A DNA stretch of 64,000 bases from Thermoplasmata archaeon (GTDB lineage Archaea; Thermoplasmatota; Thermoplasmata; Thermoplasmatales; Thermoplasmataceae): NCBI GenBank assembly GCA_021820525.1, contig JAKADM010000006.1:1-64000 (forward strand). Reading direction: 5' to 3'. Below, one piece after another: positions 44,432-53,900 of the stretch. The notes under the pieces were generated by a model. The model was not told the origin of the DNA, searched no databases, and was given only the letters and a program-made list of their open reading frames with translations. The translations under genes and the position numbers were made by a program. Each line of letters starts with the position of its first letter. Positions within the stretch are counted from its first letter, which is position 1.

Positions 44432-45367
44432 ATGAATTTTAATGATCCTTTTTTCAAACAGGTTGATGATATACGAAAACAAATCAAAATTAAGGAAAAA
44501 TTCACAGATATGCCCTTTTCCTCCATAGTCATAGCTGGAATGGGCGGCTCTGGCGTATCAGGGAGGATTTTTGCCTCTTTGTTTCAGATAAAGCCTGTGT
44601 ACGTGGTTGATTCCTATGATTTGCCTGAATTCGTCCAGAAAGATTCCTTCTTCATTGCACAGAGCTATAGCGGAAATACGGAGGAAACAATTTCGGTGGC
44701 AGAACAGGCCAAAAAAAGAGGAATTAAGGTTCACGCAGTGACTTCTGGTGGAAAACTTAAGGAGATATCTGACGAAACAATTATCATACCTTCGGGACTT
44801 CAGCCAAGGGAGGCTCTTTCCTACCTTTTAATGCCGCTTTTGAACACATTTATGGAATCCGTCCTGAAGGACTCGGATCTTGAGAAGGCCATTAATCAGG
44901 CGGCATCAAAGAGCGATGAAATCCAGGATATAGCAAAGAAAATTGTAGAATCAAGAAAGATTCCCTATATTCTATCATGGGAACCATTCTCCGCCATGAG
45001 TTACAGGTTCAAGACACAATTCAACGAAAATTCCAAACTTTTTGCTCTTAGCCATGTCCTTTCTGAGCAGAATCATAATGAACTTGTGCCTATGGCTCTC
45101 AACAGAGAAATGAGGGAGAAATTTTTCTATCTTTGCATAGAAGGTGACGGGAGCTCCAAAAATTCAGAGAGAATGGAAATGGTTGAAAGAATATCTGGGC
45201 AGACTTTTGTCAGGATAAAACCAGAAGGAAGCAATATTCTGGAAAAACTGTTTTTCCTAATCCATTATCTTGACCTTCTCACTGTAATGGCAGGGATATT
45301 GGGCGGTTATAATCCGGAAGATGTCAGGGTTCTGGAAAATTTAAAAAAGGATCTTTCTAGGAACTGA
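44432..45367 (+). CDS. Bifunctional phosphoglucose/phosphomannose isomerase
   Basis: A 311-residue SIS-domain enzyme of the crenarchaeal/thermoplasmal PGI/PMI family. GMGGSGVSG and SYSGNTEET hold the sugar phosphate, and PSGLQPREALSYLL and the EQNHNELV helix (with Glu/His) belong to the active site. It interconverts fructose-6-phosphate with glucose-6-phosphate and mannose-6-phosphate. The C-terminal 11 bases overlap the convergent NFACT gene. Confidence 0.92.
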   Translation: MNFNDPFFKQVDDIRKQIKIKEKFTDMPFSSIVIAGMGGSGVSGRIFASLFQIKPVYVVDSYDLPEFVQKDSFFIAQSYSGNTEETISVAEQAKKRGIKVHAVTSGGKLKEISDETIIIPSGLQPREALSYLLMPLLNTFMESVLKDSDLEKAINQAASKSDEIQDIAKKIVESRKIPYILSWEPFSAMSYRFKTQFNENSKLFALSHVLSEQNHNELVPMALNREMREKFFYLCIEGDGSSKNSERMEMVERISGQTFVRIKPEGSNILEKLFFLIHYLDLLTVMAGILGGYNPEDVRVLENLKKDLSRN

Positions 45368-47174
45368 CAATTTCAAAATCCCCTGTTGGAAGGATCTGAA
45401 TGATCTCCTCTGGATCAAATTCAAGTTTTTCTCCTATTTCCCTCGCAATCTTATCTTTTTTTCGTCCACCGGGGATTATGATAATTTCCCCTGCTTCCCC
45501 GGACGGGGGTGAAATCATCGGAATCCGAATGCCCTTATACTCTATTGGCCTTATGGAAAGCTTCAGGGGCAGTTCAAAAATATAGTTCCTCTTTCCTCTC
45601 ACAATCCAGGAGCCCTTTCTCACATACTGGCCCGATTCCGGGGTTTTGCTCACCTGTTGAGGTGTAACCCAGTAGGCCGAACCTGATGCAAGTCCATTTT
45701 GCCATGCCCTTGAAAAGGAAACTGCAAATATAGCTGCCTCCCTGATGTCATCCTCAGTTATGGGATTTCCATCGTCTCCCTTCTTAATTACAGTGCTTGG
45801 AGCACCATACATATCTGCGTGTACATAAATGTCGTTTTCTTCAAGATATTTTTTAACAACCTTCTCATTCGTATCCGTATTTTTCCCAGAGAGGACCATT
45901 TTTCCGTTTTTTGTAAAGAACCAGTGGTAAATTTCGAACCAGAACTTCTGTCTGATTTTCTTCTTCCTTTCCCTCTCTTCCGTTATATTGCTCAGGGATT
46001 TTTCCATTGCAGCCCTGGCGCCTTCAATTTTCTCCTTAAACTCCTTGGAGGTGTTAAAGAGCCTCTCCATATTCTCTCCCACACTTTTTTCATATTCAAT
46101 CTCAATTTCCATATCTCCTGTGGAAATAAGGGCTTTCCTTTCAGCGAGATCTTTCTTTGCAACAGTTAATTTGATTCCATCCAGATTAATTATTCCTCCT
46201 TCACCAATCCCGCCCTTAAGAATTTTGATAGCTTTTGAGAAATCCTGAAAATGGGAAGATATGAAATTCCCCTGATTTCTGTAAAGTTCAACCTTTTCCT
46301 CATACTCCCTTATGGCTCTTTCCTGGTTTTCCACTATCCTCCTGATTTTTTCATTTTCAGGATTCACAGAGGATTCCTTCTGTATAACTTCGGATATTCC
46401 ATCATTGAAATTCTCAACAACCTTCAAAATATCCCTTTCCTTATGACGAAGCTCAACTGGTGAAACTGTACCGTCAGTGTAATAATAGGATTTATTGGCA
46501 AGAGTCTCATCGAGTATCTGCCTTGTGTAAAATTTCAGCTTTTCAACATCTTCATCACTCAATTTTGGCGGAGCATCCTTATTAACACCCATTCTGTAAA
46601 GGACCTCTTCAGCAAGATCCCCTCCATAGTTCATTCTCGTGGCAAGGGTTTGCACAATGGATGCTTTGCTCTTTCCCATAATCTCCTGAATCTGATCATT
46701 GCCTGCATTTAAGGGGTCGAACAGGGATGGAGGTATGTACCTTTCACCCTTTATGATCTTTCTGTTTTTCCATTCTCTTGGAAAAAGGGCATAATCTATT
46801 ACATCATCATTTAGAACAATGAGGTTTCCATCCCTGAATAGTTCAATTACAAGGGATATGCCTGAATACATATCGATCCTCACGACTCTGTCAAAATTTA
46901 TCTGACTTATATCCTTAATTTTTCTGTCCATGAAAAGTTTTCTCAAATACATTGCCGTTTGGCCTGCATCCTGGCCTCGTTCAGTATCCATAAAGCATAT
47001 TCCCTTTTTTACGTCCAAATAAAGAGGGACATTTTTTATGGTTGGGCTGTGTATCTGAAAGATAAATCTTCCCTGGCCCAATTCGTAAACCTTCTTAAAA
47101 AAAGAATCAACAATGTCCTTCCTGTATATATTTATAAAGGCATAGATATCCAGTGAGCTCTCCTTATCTTTCAT
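45357..47174 (-). CDS. NFACT/RqcH ribosome quality-control protein
   Basis: A 605-residue NFACT protein, the archaeal counterpart of Rqc2/RqcH. It has the NFACT-N domain (residues 1-~170) with the Asp95-Arg96 pair of the tRNA-recruiting DR motif (NFDRVVRI), a helix-hairpin-helix, a coiled coil (~250-310), and the NFACT-R domain (FWFEIYHWFFTKNGKMVLSG ... YVHADMYGAPSTVIKKG). RqcH binds obstructed large subunits and adds alanine tails to stalled chains. The C-terminal NFACT-C part is short. Confidence 0.9.
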   Translation of the reverse strand: MKDKESSLDIYAFINIYRKDIVDSFFKKVYELGQGRFIFQIHSPTIKNVPLYLDVKKGICFMDTERGQDAGQTAMYLRKLFMDRKIKDISQINFDRVVRIDMYSGISLVIELFRDGNLIVLNDDVIDYALFPREWKNRKIIKGERYIPPSLFDPLNAGNDQIQEIMGKSKASIVQTLATRMNYGGDLAEEVLYRMGVNKDAPPKLSDEDVEKLKFYTRQILDETLANKSYYYTDGTVSPVELRHKERDILKVVENFNDGISEVIQKESSVNPENEKIRRIVENQERAIREYEEKVELYRNQGNFISSHFQDFSKAIKILKGGIGEGGIINLDGIKLTVAKKDLAERKALISTGDMEIEIEYEKSVGENMERLFNTSKEFKEKIEGARAAMEKSLSNITEERERKKKIRQKFWFEIYHWFFTKNGKMVLSGKNTDTNEKVVKKYLEENDIYVHADMYGAPSTVIKKGDDGNPITEDDIREAAIFAVSFSRAWQNGLASGSAYWVTPQQVSKTPESGQYVRKGSWIVRGKRNYIFELPLKLSIRPIEYKGIRIPMISPPSGEAGEIIIIPGGRKKDKIAREIGEKLEFDPEEIIQILPTGDFEIVSS

Positions 47175-47277
47175 TATCTATGGGAATGTGATCATGTAAT
47201 TATTTCCTTTGCTATGAAATATCCCATTTAAGGAAAATTAGGGAAAAAATTAGGATTGGGACAGTGAAATCATTATA

Positions 47278-47285
47278 TTTATAAA
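47278..47285 (+). promoter_or_regulatory. TATA-like element of the rpo7 operon
   Basis: tttataaa is centred about 26 bases before position 47307, so transcripts should start at or next to the ATG at 47309 that opens a 14-codon upstream ORF. Confidence 0.5.
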
Positions 47286-47308
47286 TGAATGTATTATACT
47301 GAGTTGCT

Positions 47309-47353
47309 ATGCCCGTCGTGGCGATAGGTGATTCTAATTGTATGCAATTATAG
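47309..47353 (+). CDS. Upstream ORF of rpo7, 14 codons
   Basis: ATG at 47309 lies at the predicted transcript start and opens a 14-codon frame (MPVVAIGDSNCMQL) ending in TAG at 47351-47353, after the rpo7 TTG start at 47338. The rpo7 ribosome-binding site lies inside it. It could be a leader peptide that couples or limits rpo7 translation; it may also simply be untranslated sequence. Confidence 0.4.
   Translation: MPVVAIGDSNCMQL
47326..47333 (+). promoter_or_regulatory. Ribosome-binding site deciding the rpo7 TTG start
   Basis: aggtgatt is an excellent match to the anti-Shine-Dalgarno end of archaeal 16S rRNA and lies five bases before the TTG at 47338. It supports this TTG as the true rpo7 start. 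Confidence 0.6.
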
Positions 47354-48093
47354 AGGATGATTATCTGGCAAGAGTTCCCCCTACACTTCTGGGGGAGGAC
47401 TATGATCGAGCAGTTGAAGATGTTACGAGGAAGGAGTTGCAGGGATCCATTGTTGATTATGTCCCTGACAGCAGTTCGAGGACAGATATGCAAAAATGCT
47501 ATGTGGTTACAATTCTCAGTATTAAAAAGAATGGTGATGGAATTATAGTTCACGGTGATGGGGGCGTTTACCAGAATATAACCTACACGGCACTTGCCTT
47601 TATACCAAAGATGAATGAGGTGGTGGAAGGATTTATTGTATCGGTCGTCCCCAAGATTGGGGCCTTTGTGAGATTTGGTCCCTTCGAAGGATTGCTGCAT
47701 GTGGGGCAGATTATGGATGACAGAATCGAAATAGATGAGGGAAACAAAAGGCTCCTGGGAAAGGAAACAAACAGAGAACTGAAGACCGGAGACAAGATAA
47801 GGGTGAGAATTGTGATGCTTAACATATCATCCTCTTCCCCGAGCGATAGAAGGATAGGATTTACAATGAAACAACCCGGTCTGGGCAAGTTGCAGTGGCT
47901 CAAAAATGATCCATCCATGGGAGAGGGGATTGTTGAGGAACATAAGGAGGCAGGGCAGAAAAAAGGAACAAGGAGAAAGAAAGGTTCAGATGAGCACCAT
48001 GACATGGAACTTGTTTCTCACGGGCCAATAAAGGAGGAAGATGCAGAGGAGGAAAATCTTGGTGAAGAAGAGGATCCGGGTGAGGAGATATGA
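47338..48093 (+). CDS. rpo7: RNA polymerase subunit Rpo7 (RpoE') with charged C-terminal extension
   Basis: A 251-residue subunit of archaeal RNA polymerase, the stalk protein that pairs with Rpo4. The N-terminal half has the RNP-like fold beginning MYAIIEDDYLARVPP, followed by an S1-type beta barrel (EVVEGFIVSVVPKIGAFVRFGPFEGLLHVGQI). Typical archaeal Rpo7 is about 190 residues; here about 65 residues of very basic then very acidic sequence (KKGTRRKKG ... EEDAEEENLGEEEDPGEEI) are added. First gene of the rpo7-spt4-dephospho-CoA kinase-rps24e-rps27ae operon. Confidence 0.93.
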   Translation: MYAIIEDDYLARVPPTLLGEDYDRAVEDVTRKELQGSIVDYVPDSSSRTDMQKCYVVTILSIKKNGDGIIVHGDGGVYQNITYTALAFIPKMNEVVEGFIVSVVPKIGAFVRFGPFEGLLHVGQIMDDRIEIDEGNKRLLGKETNRELKTGDKIRVRIVMLNISSSSPSDRRIGFTMKQPGLGKLQWLKNDPSMGEGIVEEHKEAGQKKGTRRKKGSDEHHDMELVSHGPIKEEDAEEENLGEEEDPGEEI

Positions 48094-48299
48094 GTACAAG
48101 GAGTACAAAGAAAAAATATATGGCGTGCAAAACCTGTAAGCGCATATATTTCGATCAGCCATGCCCTGATCACGGCGATTCCCACATGACAGAGGACTGG
48201 TATGGTTTCCTTATTATTGTTGATCCGGTAAATTCTGAAATAGCAAAAAAGGCAGGAATTACAAAGGAAGGAACCTATGCAATTAAGGTTCGACAGTAA
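48090..48299 (+). CDS. spt4: Transcription elongation factor Spt4 (RpoE'')
   Basis: A 69-residue zinc-binding elongation factor. CKTC and CPDH hold the zinc, and the WYGFLIIVDPVNSEIAKKAGI segment is the Spt5-binding strand. It joins Spt5 to keep RNA polymerase processive. The start overlaps the rpo7 stop (4 bases). An adjoining rpo7-spt4 pair is conserved in archaea. Confidence 0.93.
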   Translation: MSTRSTKKKYMACKTCKRIYFDQPCPDHGDSHMTEDWYGFLIIVDPVNSEIAKKAGITKEGTYAIKVRQ

Positions 48300-48780
48300 T
48301 TATTATGTTACAGAGGAATCTGTTAATCTCATAAAATCAAATAATGGGACGGTAATAGATCCAAAAACTCTGAAGGGGAGAAATGGAAAGGAACTTTTTG
48401 CTGTTGGGGACTTTACCTGCAAGGTTCTTGAAGACCTGGATATTTTTCCAGGGGTTGAGGTTTATGACCTGAAAACCCAGAGAGGAAAGAGCATCTATAA
48501 TAGCAAGGAAGGATCGGTGAGGGTTAAGAATCCACCAGGGGTTGTCACTGGAAATCTTATTAAATTGATTTACACAGGCATCCATTCTGAGAAAAGGTTT
48601 CTTATTGAAGTGGATGGTGAGGAGGATCTTGCAGTTTTACCAATAATTTTTTATGCTCCAATTCATTCACTGGTAGTTTACGGCATTCCGGATGTTGGAA
48701 TGGCCCAGATAGAGGTTAACGATCTGTCAAAAAAACTGGTTGAAAAAATATTTGAAAAGATGGAAGTGAAGATGGAATGA
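48277..48780 (+). CDS. GTP-dependent dephospho-CoA kinase (DUF359)
   Basis: A 167-residue protein of the DUF359 family, identified in Thermococcus as the GTP-dependent dephospho-CoA kinase that completes coenzyme A synthesis in archaea. Family landmarks are FAVGDFTCKVLED, VYDLKTQRG and VKNPPGVVTGNLIKLI, and DGEEDLAVLPIIFYAP. Its ATG lies 23 bases inside spt4. Placement between spt4 and rps24e is typical. Confidence 0.88.
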   Translation: MQLRFDSNYYVTEESVNLIKSNNGTVIDPKTLKGRNGKELFAVGDFTCKVLEDLDIFPGVEVYDLKTQRGKSIYNSKEGSVRVKNPPGVVTGNLIKLIYTGIHSEKRFLIEVDGEEDLAVLPIIFYAPIHSLVVYGIPDVGMAQIEVNDLSKKLVEKIFEKMEVKME

Positions 48781-49076
48781 ACTTTAAGATTGTCGAATCA
48801 AAGGATAACACCATACTGAGGAGAAAGGAGATTAAATACACACTGGAGTATGAAAACAGCCCGACTCCTTCCAGAGATGTTATTAAGGAGATAATTGCAA
48901 GAAATACAAATAGCAACAAGGAACTTGTCATAGTGGACAAAAACATACAGAAAACAGGGCTTCATTTCCTTGAAGGCTACAGCAAGATATACTCAAAGAA
49001 GGAAGATGCAATGCTTTACGAACCAGATTATGAACTTTTCAGAAACGGTTTAAAGGTTAAGGAGGAGAAAAAGTAA
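48777..49076 (+). CDS. rps24e: 30S ribosomal protein S24e
   Basis: A 99-residue small-subunit ribosomal protein, recognised by [28 protein letters not shown] and [17 protein letters not shown]. The start overlaps the kinase stop by four bases and the stop overlaps the S27ae start (TAATG), fitting a single transcript. Confidence 0.96.
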   Translation: MNFKIVESKDNTILRRKEIKYTLEYENSPTPSRDVIKEIIARNTNSNKELVIVDKNIQKTGLHFLEGYSKIYSKKEDAMLYEPDYELFRNGLKVKEEKK

Positions 49077-49231
49077 TGCAAAAGAGAGAGTTTTACAAAG
49101 TAGAAAATAACAGGCTGGTTCGCCAGAAGAGGAGCTGCCCAAGATGCGGTGTGGGAGTATATCTGGCTGAACACGAGGACAGATTCACCTGCGGAAAATG
49201 TGGGTATACTGAGTTCAAAAAGAAGAAGTAA
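49076..49231 (+). CDS. rps27ae: 30S ribosomal protein S27ae
   Basis: A 51-residue ribosomal protein missed by length limits. A zinc ribbon with CPRC and CGKC, the [16 protein letters not shown] start and a GYTEFKKKK tail identify it. The ATG overlaps the rps24e stop by one base. In eukaryotes this protein is fused to ubiquitin; in archaea it stands alone. Confidence 0.95.
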   Translation: MQKREFYKVENNRLVRQKRSCPRCGVGVYLAEHEDRFTCGKCGYTEFKKKK

Positions 49232-49238
49232 TTTTTTT
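49232..49238 (+). terminator. T-run terminator of the rpo7 operon
   Basis: Seven T residues directly after the rps27ae stop codon; the clearest poly-T terminator in the window. Confidence 0.6.
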
Positions 49239-49309
49239 ATATTAATTTTACACACAATCTTTAGAATATTTTTTACAAGGAATTTACAAAACAATAAAAT
49301 GTTTTACAA

Positions 49310-49612
49310 TTAGAGTTCTACTATCTTTTTGGTCGTTTCTCCAGCACTCTTTTCAATTTCCTTGTATTTCTGGTTATGGTATATCTTTTCATCATCGTTT
49401 TTGGGTTCGATCCTGAGAAGATTCAGGAGATGGGTGAGTTCAGAATCAAGTATTAAGGAATAGCTTCTGAGTTTTTCCTCCTTGGAGCTGTCTATTTCCC
49501 TTCTCTTTGCAGAAATAAAGCAGTCAAAGTGTACTGCCCCCATCTTTGTAAATGTAAATTTCTCACCTGTCCTGACCTCTTTCTTACATTCGTAGCAATT
49601 AAACTGCGCCAT
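49310..49612 (-). CDS. DUF2175 family zinc-finger protein
   Basis: A 100-residue protein of the archaeal DUF2175 type. The N-terminal FNCYECKKEVRTGEKFTFTKMGAVHFDCF forms a LIM-like zinc site (C-x2-C ... H-x2-C), and the remainder is a helical, charged segment. Function unknown. It is divergent from the DUF763 gene. Confidence 0.8.
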   Translation of the reverse strand: MAQFNCYECKKEVRTGEKFTFTKMGAVHFDCFISAKRREIDSSKEEKLRSYSLILDSELTHLLNLLRIEPKNDDEKIYHNQKYKEIEKSAGETTKKIVEL

Positions 49613-49709
49613 ATTATGGCATACTCAACTCATACTAAATCTTTGCCTGCAATCCTTAAGATGGGAGATTCTGGATCAAACTTTATATCTCTTCCCATAT
49701 TCTTATTTC

Positions 49710-50804
49710 ATGAACAGAAGAGGGGTTTCATACCTTCCACTTCATTATGGAAAACCTCCTGAGAATCTCTACAAAAAAATCGTGATTCTCACAGGGCAGA
49801 TATGCACCCTGATCTCTGAGGTTTATTCAACACAGGATCTCATAAGAAGATTTTCAGACCCTGTCTGGTTTCATTCCCTGAGTCTTGTCACAGGATTTGA
49901 CTGGAACTCGAGCGGAACTACAACAACCACAATCCACGCCCTGAAGGAATACGCAAATAACCACGATTTGGATTTTTTTGTTGCAGGGGGCAAGGGAAAA
50001 AATATGAAGCTAAAGAATGGAGAGATCGAAGAAAGATCACCCAGCATGATATCTTCCAATCTTGCAGGTAAAATTGCAAGAGAGAGCGATTATATTGCCA
50101 GGGTAGATAGCAATCTTCTCCAGGATGGTTTTGATCTATACATACACAGCCTTATTTCAGATTACAGGGGAAACTATGCAGTGGTTCAGCAGGGGTTGAA
50201 CGATTCCCAAAAACTCGCAAGAAGGTACCACTGGACAAATATTTCCATGGATTCCGTATTTGAGGAACAGAGGGAGGGAATAGGTTCCAATACCATGGGC
50301 GAAGACACCCTGGATCTATCCTCACCCATAAATAGAAAGGTCAGGGAAAATATGCTAAGAGTAATGAGGGAAAAGCCAAAAATTTCAGGGGAAGGTCAAA
50401 CATCCCTGGACAGTTTTTTTGAGCCAAAGGTTTTAAATTTGAAGGTAAAAGTGCCTTTCGAGAGATTGAAAAAGATATATGAATATGACCCATCTAATAT
50501 GGCCGAACTTCTTTCCATTCCAGGAGCAGGTAAGAGTACCATAAGGGCAATAGCCTATATTTCAGAAGTGCTGACGGGGGAACAGATCAGTATGCAGGAT
50601 CCTGTAAGATATTCCTATGCACTTGGAGGAAAGGATGGAATACCAAAACCTGTTGACCACAGGGATTACGATCAGGTAATCGCATTCTTCGCTGAAATAC
50701 TGAGGACATCTGGGATGGAAAGAACTATGATTGTGAAAAAGCTTGAAAGAATAAGCAGACTTTCTATGGAGAAGACAGAGTTCGCCATAAAAAGATATGT
50801 TTAA
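49710..50804 (+). CDS. DUF763 family protein
   Basis: A 364-residue protein matching DUF763: RRGVSYLPLHYGKPPENLYKK at the start, IRRFSDPVWFHSLSLVTGFDWNSSGTTTTTIHALKEY and VAGGKGKNMKLKNGE. The C-terminal third carries a helix-hairpin-helix-like segment (LLSIPGAGKSTIRAIAYISEVL) that may contact DNA. The family is common in archaea and thermophilic bacteria but has no known activity. It precedes the Lhr helicase gene on the same strand by 182 bases. Confidence 0.87.
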   Translation: MNRRGVSYLPLHYGKPPENLYKKIVILTGQICTLISEVYSTQDLIRRFSDPVWFHSLSLVTGFDWNSSGTTTTTIHALKEYANNHDLDFFVAGGKGKNMKLKNGEIEERSPSMISSNLAGKIARESDYIARVDSNLLQDGFDLYIHSLISDYRGNYAVVQQGLNDSQKLARRYHWTNISMDSVFEEQREGIGSNTMGEDTLDLSSPINRKVRENMLRVMREKPKISGEGQTSLDSFFEPKVLNLKVKVPFERLKKIYEYDPSNMAELLSIPGAGKSTIRAIAYISEVLTGEQISMQDPVRYSYALGGKDGIPKPVDHRDYDQVIAFFAEILRTSGMERTMIVKKLERISRLSMEKTEFAIKRYV

Positions 50805-50986
50805 AATCAGCAAACTTTATTTTAATTTAGATTCAAAAAAAATTTTCAAGAGAATCTATCCTTCATACATTGAATGATTTTGCCTTTGCCATGATTTGCA
50901 ATCTCAATGGAAACAGATCATTGTAATTTCCCGGCATTCCAAAAATAGAGATATTATAATCTATAACGAAAGCTTTTATACTTTTT

Positions 50987-53900
50987 TTGACTGAACTAAG
51001 GATTAATACGGATGGAATAGAAATAAGAAGGAAAACTATAGAGGAAGAGCTTCCTTTTATTGACGATCTTATAGCAAAGTGGTTTAACGGTAAATATTCC
51101 TCACTCACAGTGCCTCAGAAGAGGGTCATTCCTTTAGTCCATGAGGGGAAAAATGTTCTGGTTTCAAGCCCTACAGGAACAGGAAAAACTCTCACGGGCT
51201 TTCTTTCCATAATCAATGAATTATTTATCAGGGCAAGAAATGGAGAACTAAGGGATGAAATATTCTGCGTTTACATAAGCCCTTTAAAAGCCCTGGCAAA
51301 CGATATCAACAAAAATTTAAACAAGCCTCTGGAAGAAATATATGCCATTGCAAAGGAAGAGGGTCTTGATCTCCAGCCCATAAGGGTTGCAGTGAGAAGT
51401 GGGGACACTCCGCAAAATGAAAGGCAGAAGATGCTGCGTAAACCACCTCATATCCTGATCACAACTCCTGAATCCTTTTCCCTCGCCCTCACGGCACCGA
51501 AGTTCAAGGAAAAATTCAAGACTGTAAAATATGTTATTATTGATGAAATTCATGAAATATCCTCATCCAAAAGAGGGACATTACTCTCATTAAATATGGA
51601 GAGGCTTGAAGAAGTATCTCCTGCTTTTATCAGAATAGGGCTTTCTGCAACACAGGCACCCCTGCCGCTCATTGCCAATTTCCTGTGCGGATATAGGGAT
51701 GGAGAACCCCGGAAATGCGAAATTGTGGATGTAGACATAAAGAGGGGGCTTGATCTGGAAACCCTCACACCTGTAAAGGATCTTACAAGTGCAGGTTTTG
51801 AGGTTGCAAATGAAAGAATGTACGATATTCTGGCAAGGCTTGTGGAAGAGCATAAAACTACACTAATTTTTACAAACACAAGAAGTGCCACTGAGCATGT
51901 GGCCATAAGACTGAAGGCAAGGGGTATAGACAGTCTCGAAGCCCATCATTCCTCACTGGGCAAGGAAACAAGATTGAACGTGGAGGAGAAGCTTAAGAGG
52001 GGAGAGTTGAGATGTGTAATATCCTCCACATCTCTTGAACTTGGTATTGATATTGGAAGCATAGATCTGGTTGTTCAAATAGGAAGCCCAAAATCGGTTT
52101 CAAAGGGCCTTCAGAGGATAGGAAGGGCCGGGCACTCCATAAATGAGCTGACCAAGGGTAGATTTGTCGTATTCAATCTTGACGATTTAGTTGAATGTTC
52201 GGTTCTTACAAGAGCAGCCTATGACAGGGATATTGACAGGGTTAGCATACCCGAGGGTGCACTGGATGTACTGTCTCAGGCAATTGTGGGCATGACCCTT
52301 GAAAGGGTCTGGGGATTGAAGGAATGCTACAATCTACTTCGAAGATCATTCCCATACAGGAATCTGGAATGGAAGGATTACATGGATGTGATAGAATATC
52401 TTGCCGGGAAACTTGAAAGTAAGAGCATCTATGCAAAAATATGGTATGATGAAAAGGAGCAGAATATAGGAAAGAAAAAGAGCACAAGAATGATATATTT
52501 CATGAATGTGGGAACAATCCCTGAAGATTCTGACTATCATGTAATAGATGTTAACGGCAGGCATCTTGGGAATCTCAGCGATAAATTTGTGGAAAGGATG
52601 GTCCCTGGAGATATTTTTGTTCTGGGTGCAAGAACATATTCCTTTGTAAAATCAAGAGGAAACAGGGTTATAGTAAGAGATGCCACAGGGCTGAAACCCA
52701 CAATCCCTTCATGGACAGGGGAGATGCTTCCCCGATCCTATGATCTTGGGGTTCTCATAGGCCGTTTCAGGGAGAAAGTTTCACAGGATATTGAAAATGA
52801 GAAAACTGAGGAACTTAATTCATGGCTAATGGAAAAATATCATGTGGATCAAAATGGCGCCAGAAGCATAATATCATACGTAAGGGGACAGAGAAGTTTT
52901 GGTGTCCCCACAGACAGGGAACTTCTTGTGGAGGGTTATGTGGATGAAAACCTCTTCAGCTCAATCTTCCTTGTCCCACTTGGGAGGAGAGTAAACGATG
53001 CCCTTTCCAGGGCTTATGCACAGGCCATATCCAACAGGTATGAAATGAACACGAGGGTTACGGTTACGGATGATGGTTTCATGCTTACCTATGAGAGGAA
53101 ACTTCCCATAAGGGAGATCGTGAGTCTCATAAATAAAGGCAATTTTGTGGACTATGTGAGAAAATCGGTTTTCAACACCACCGTATTTAAGGAAAGGTTC
53201 AGACAGTGTGCCACCCGATCTCTCATGGTTCTGAGGCGATATAAGGGCCATGAGGTATCCGTTGTTATGCAGCAGTTGAGGAGCGACAGGGTCTTAAAGG
53301 CACTGGAGAACATTCCAAACTTTCCAGTGATCACAGAAACATTCAGGGAAATTATGAACGATATGATGGATGTGCCCTCAGCCCTGAACTATGTGAAAGA
53401 TGTAATCGATGGGGGAAAATTTAAAATAAAGAACTACAGCAACGAATCAAGCCCATTTTCCCTGTCTCTCATACTTGCCGGTGTTTCCGACGTCGTTCTG
53501 ATGGAGGACAGGGCAAAACTCCTCAGAGAATTACAGAGCAGAATTGTGGACAAAGCCTACGGATCTGAGTACATGGATTTCAAAATCAGGGAACCTGCAA
53601 GGGTTGAGGCCTTTTACTCCTCAAGGGTTCCCATTGTTGAAAATGAAGACGATCTCATTCAACTCTTCTCCTATTTTCCATATATGGATATTACAAGATC
53701 GAGGTTCAATTCTCCATTTCCATACTCCAAAATTGACAGCGCAAAGCTTTCAAGGGAGCTGGCAAACAGTGGAAAAATATGCAGCGTTTATGTGCGGGGA
53801 ATATACTGGACGCTTCCGGAAAGAGTAGAACTTTTCAAGAATCTCTTTGCGCGAAAGAGGGAAACAACAGAAGAGGAAAGGATGGTACTGGAAAATTGCA

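Noticed and set aside
50863-51108. Minus-strand ORF of 81 codons before and inside the Lhr gene
   Set aside because: It covers the Lhr start and part of the helicase domain on the other strand and reads like noise.
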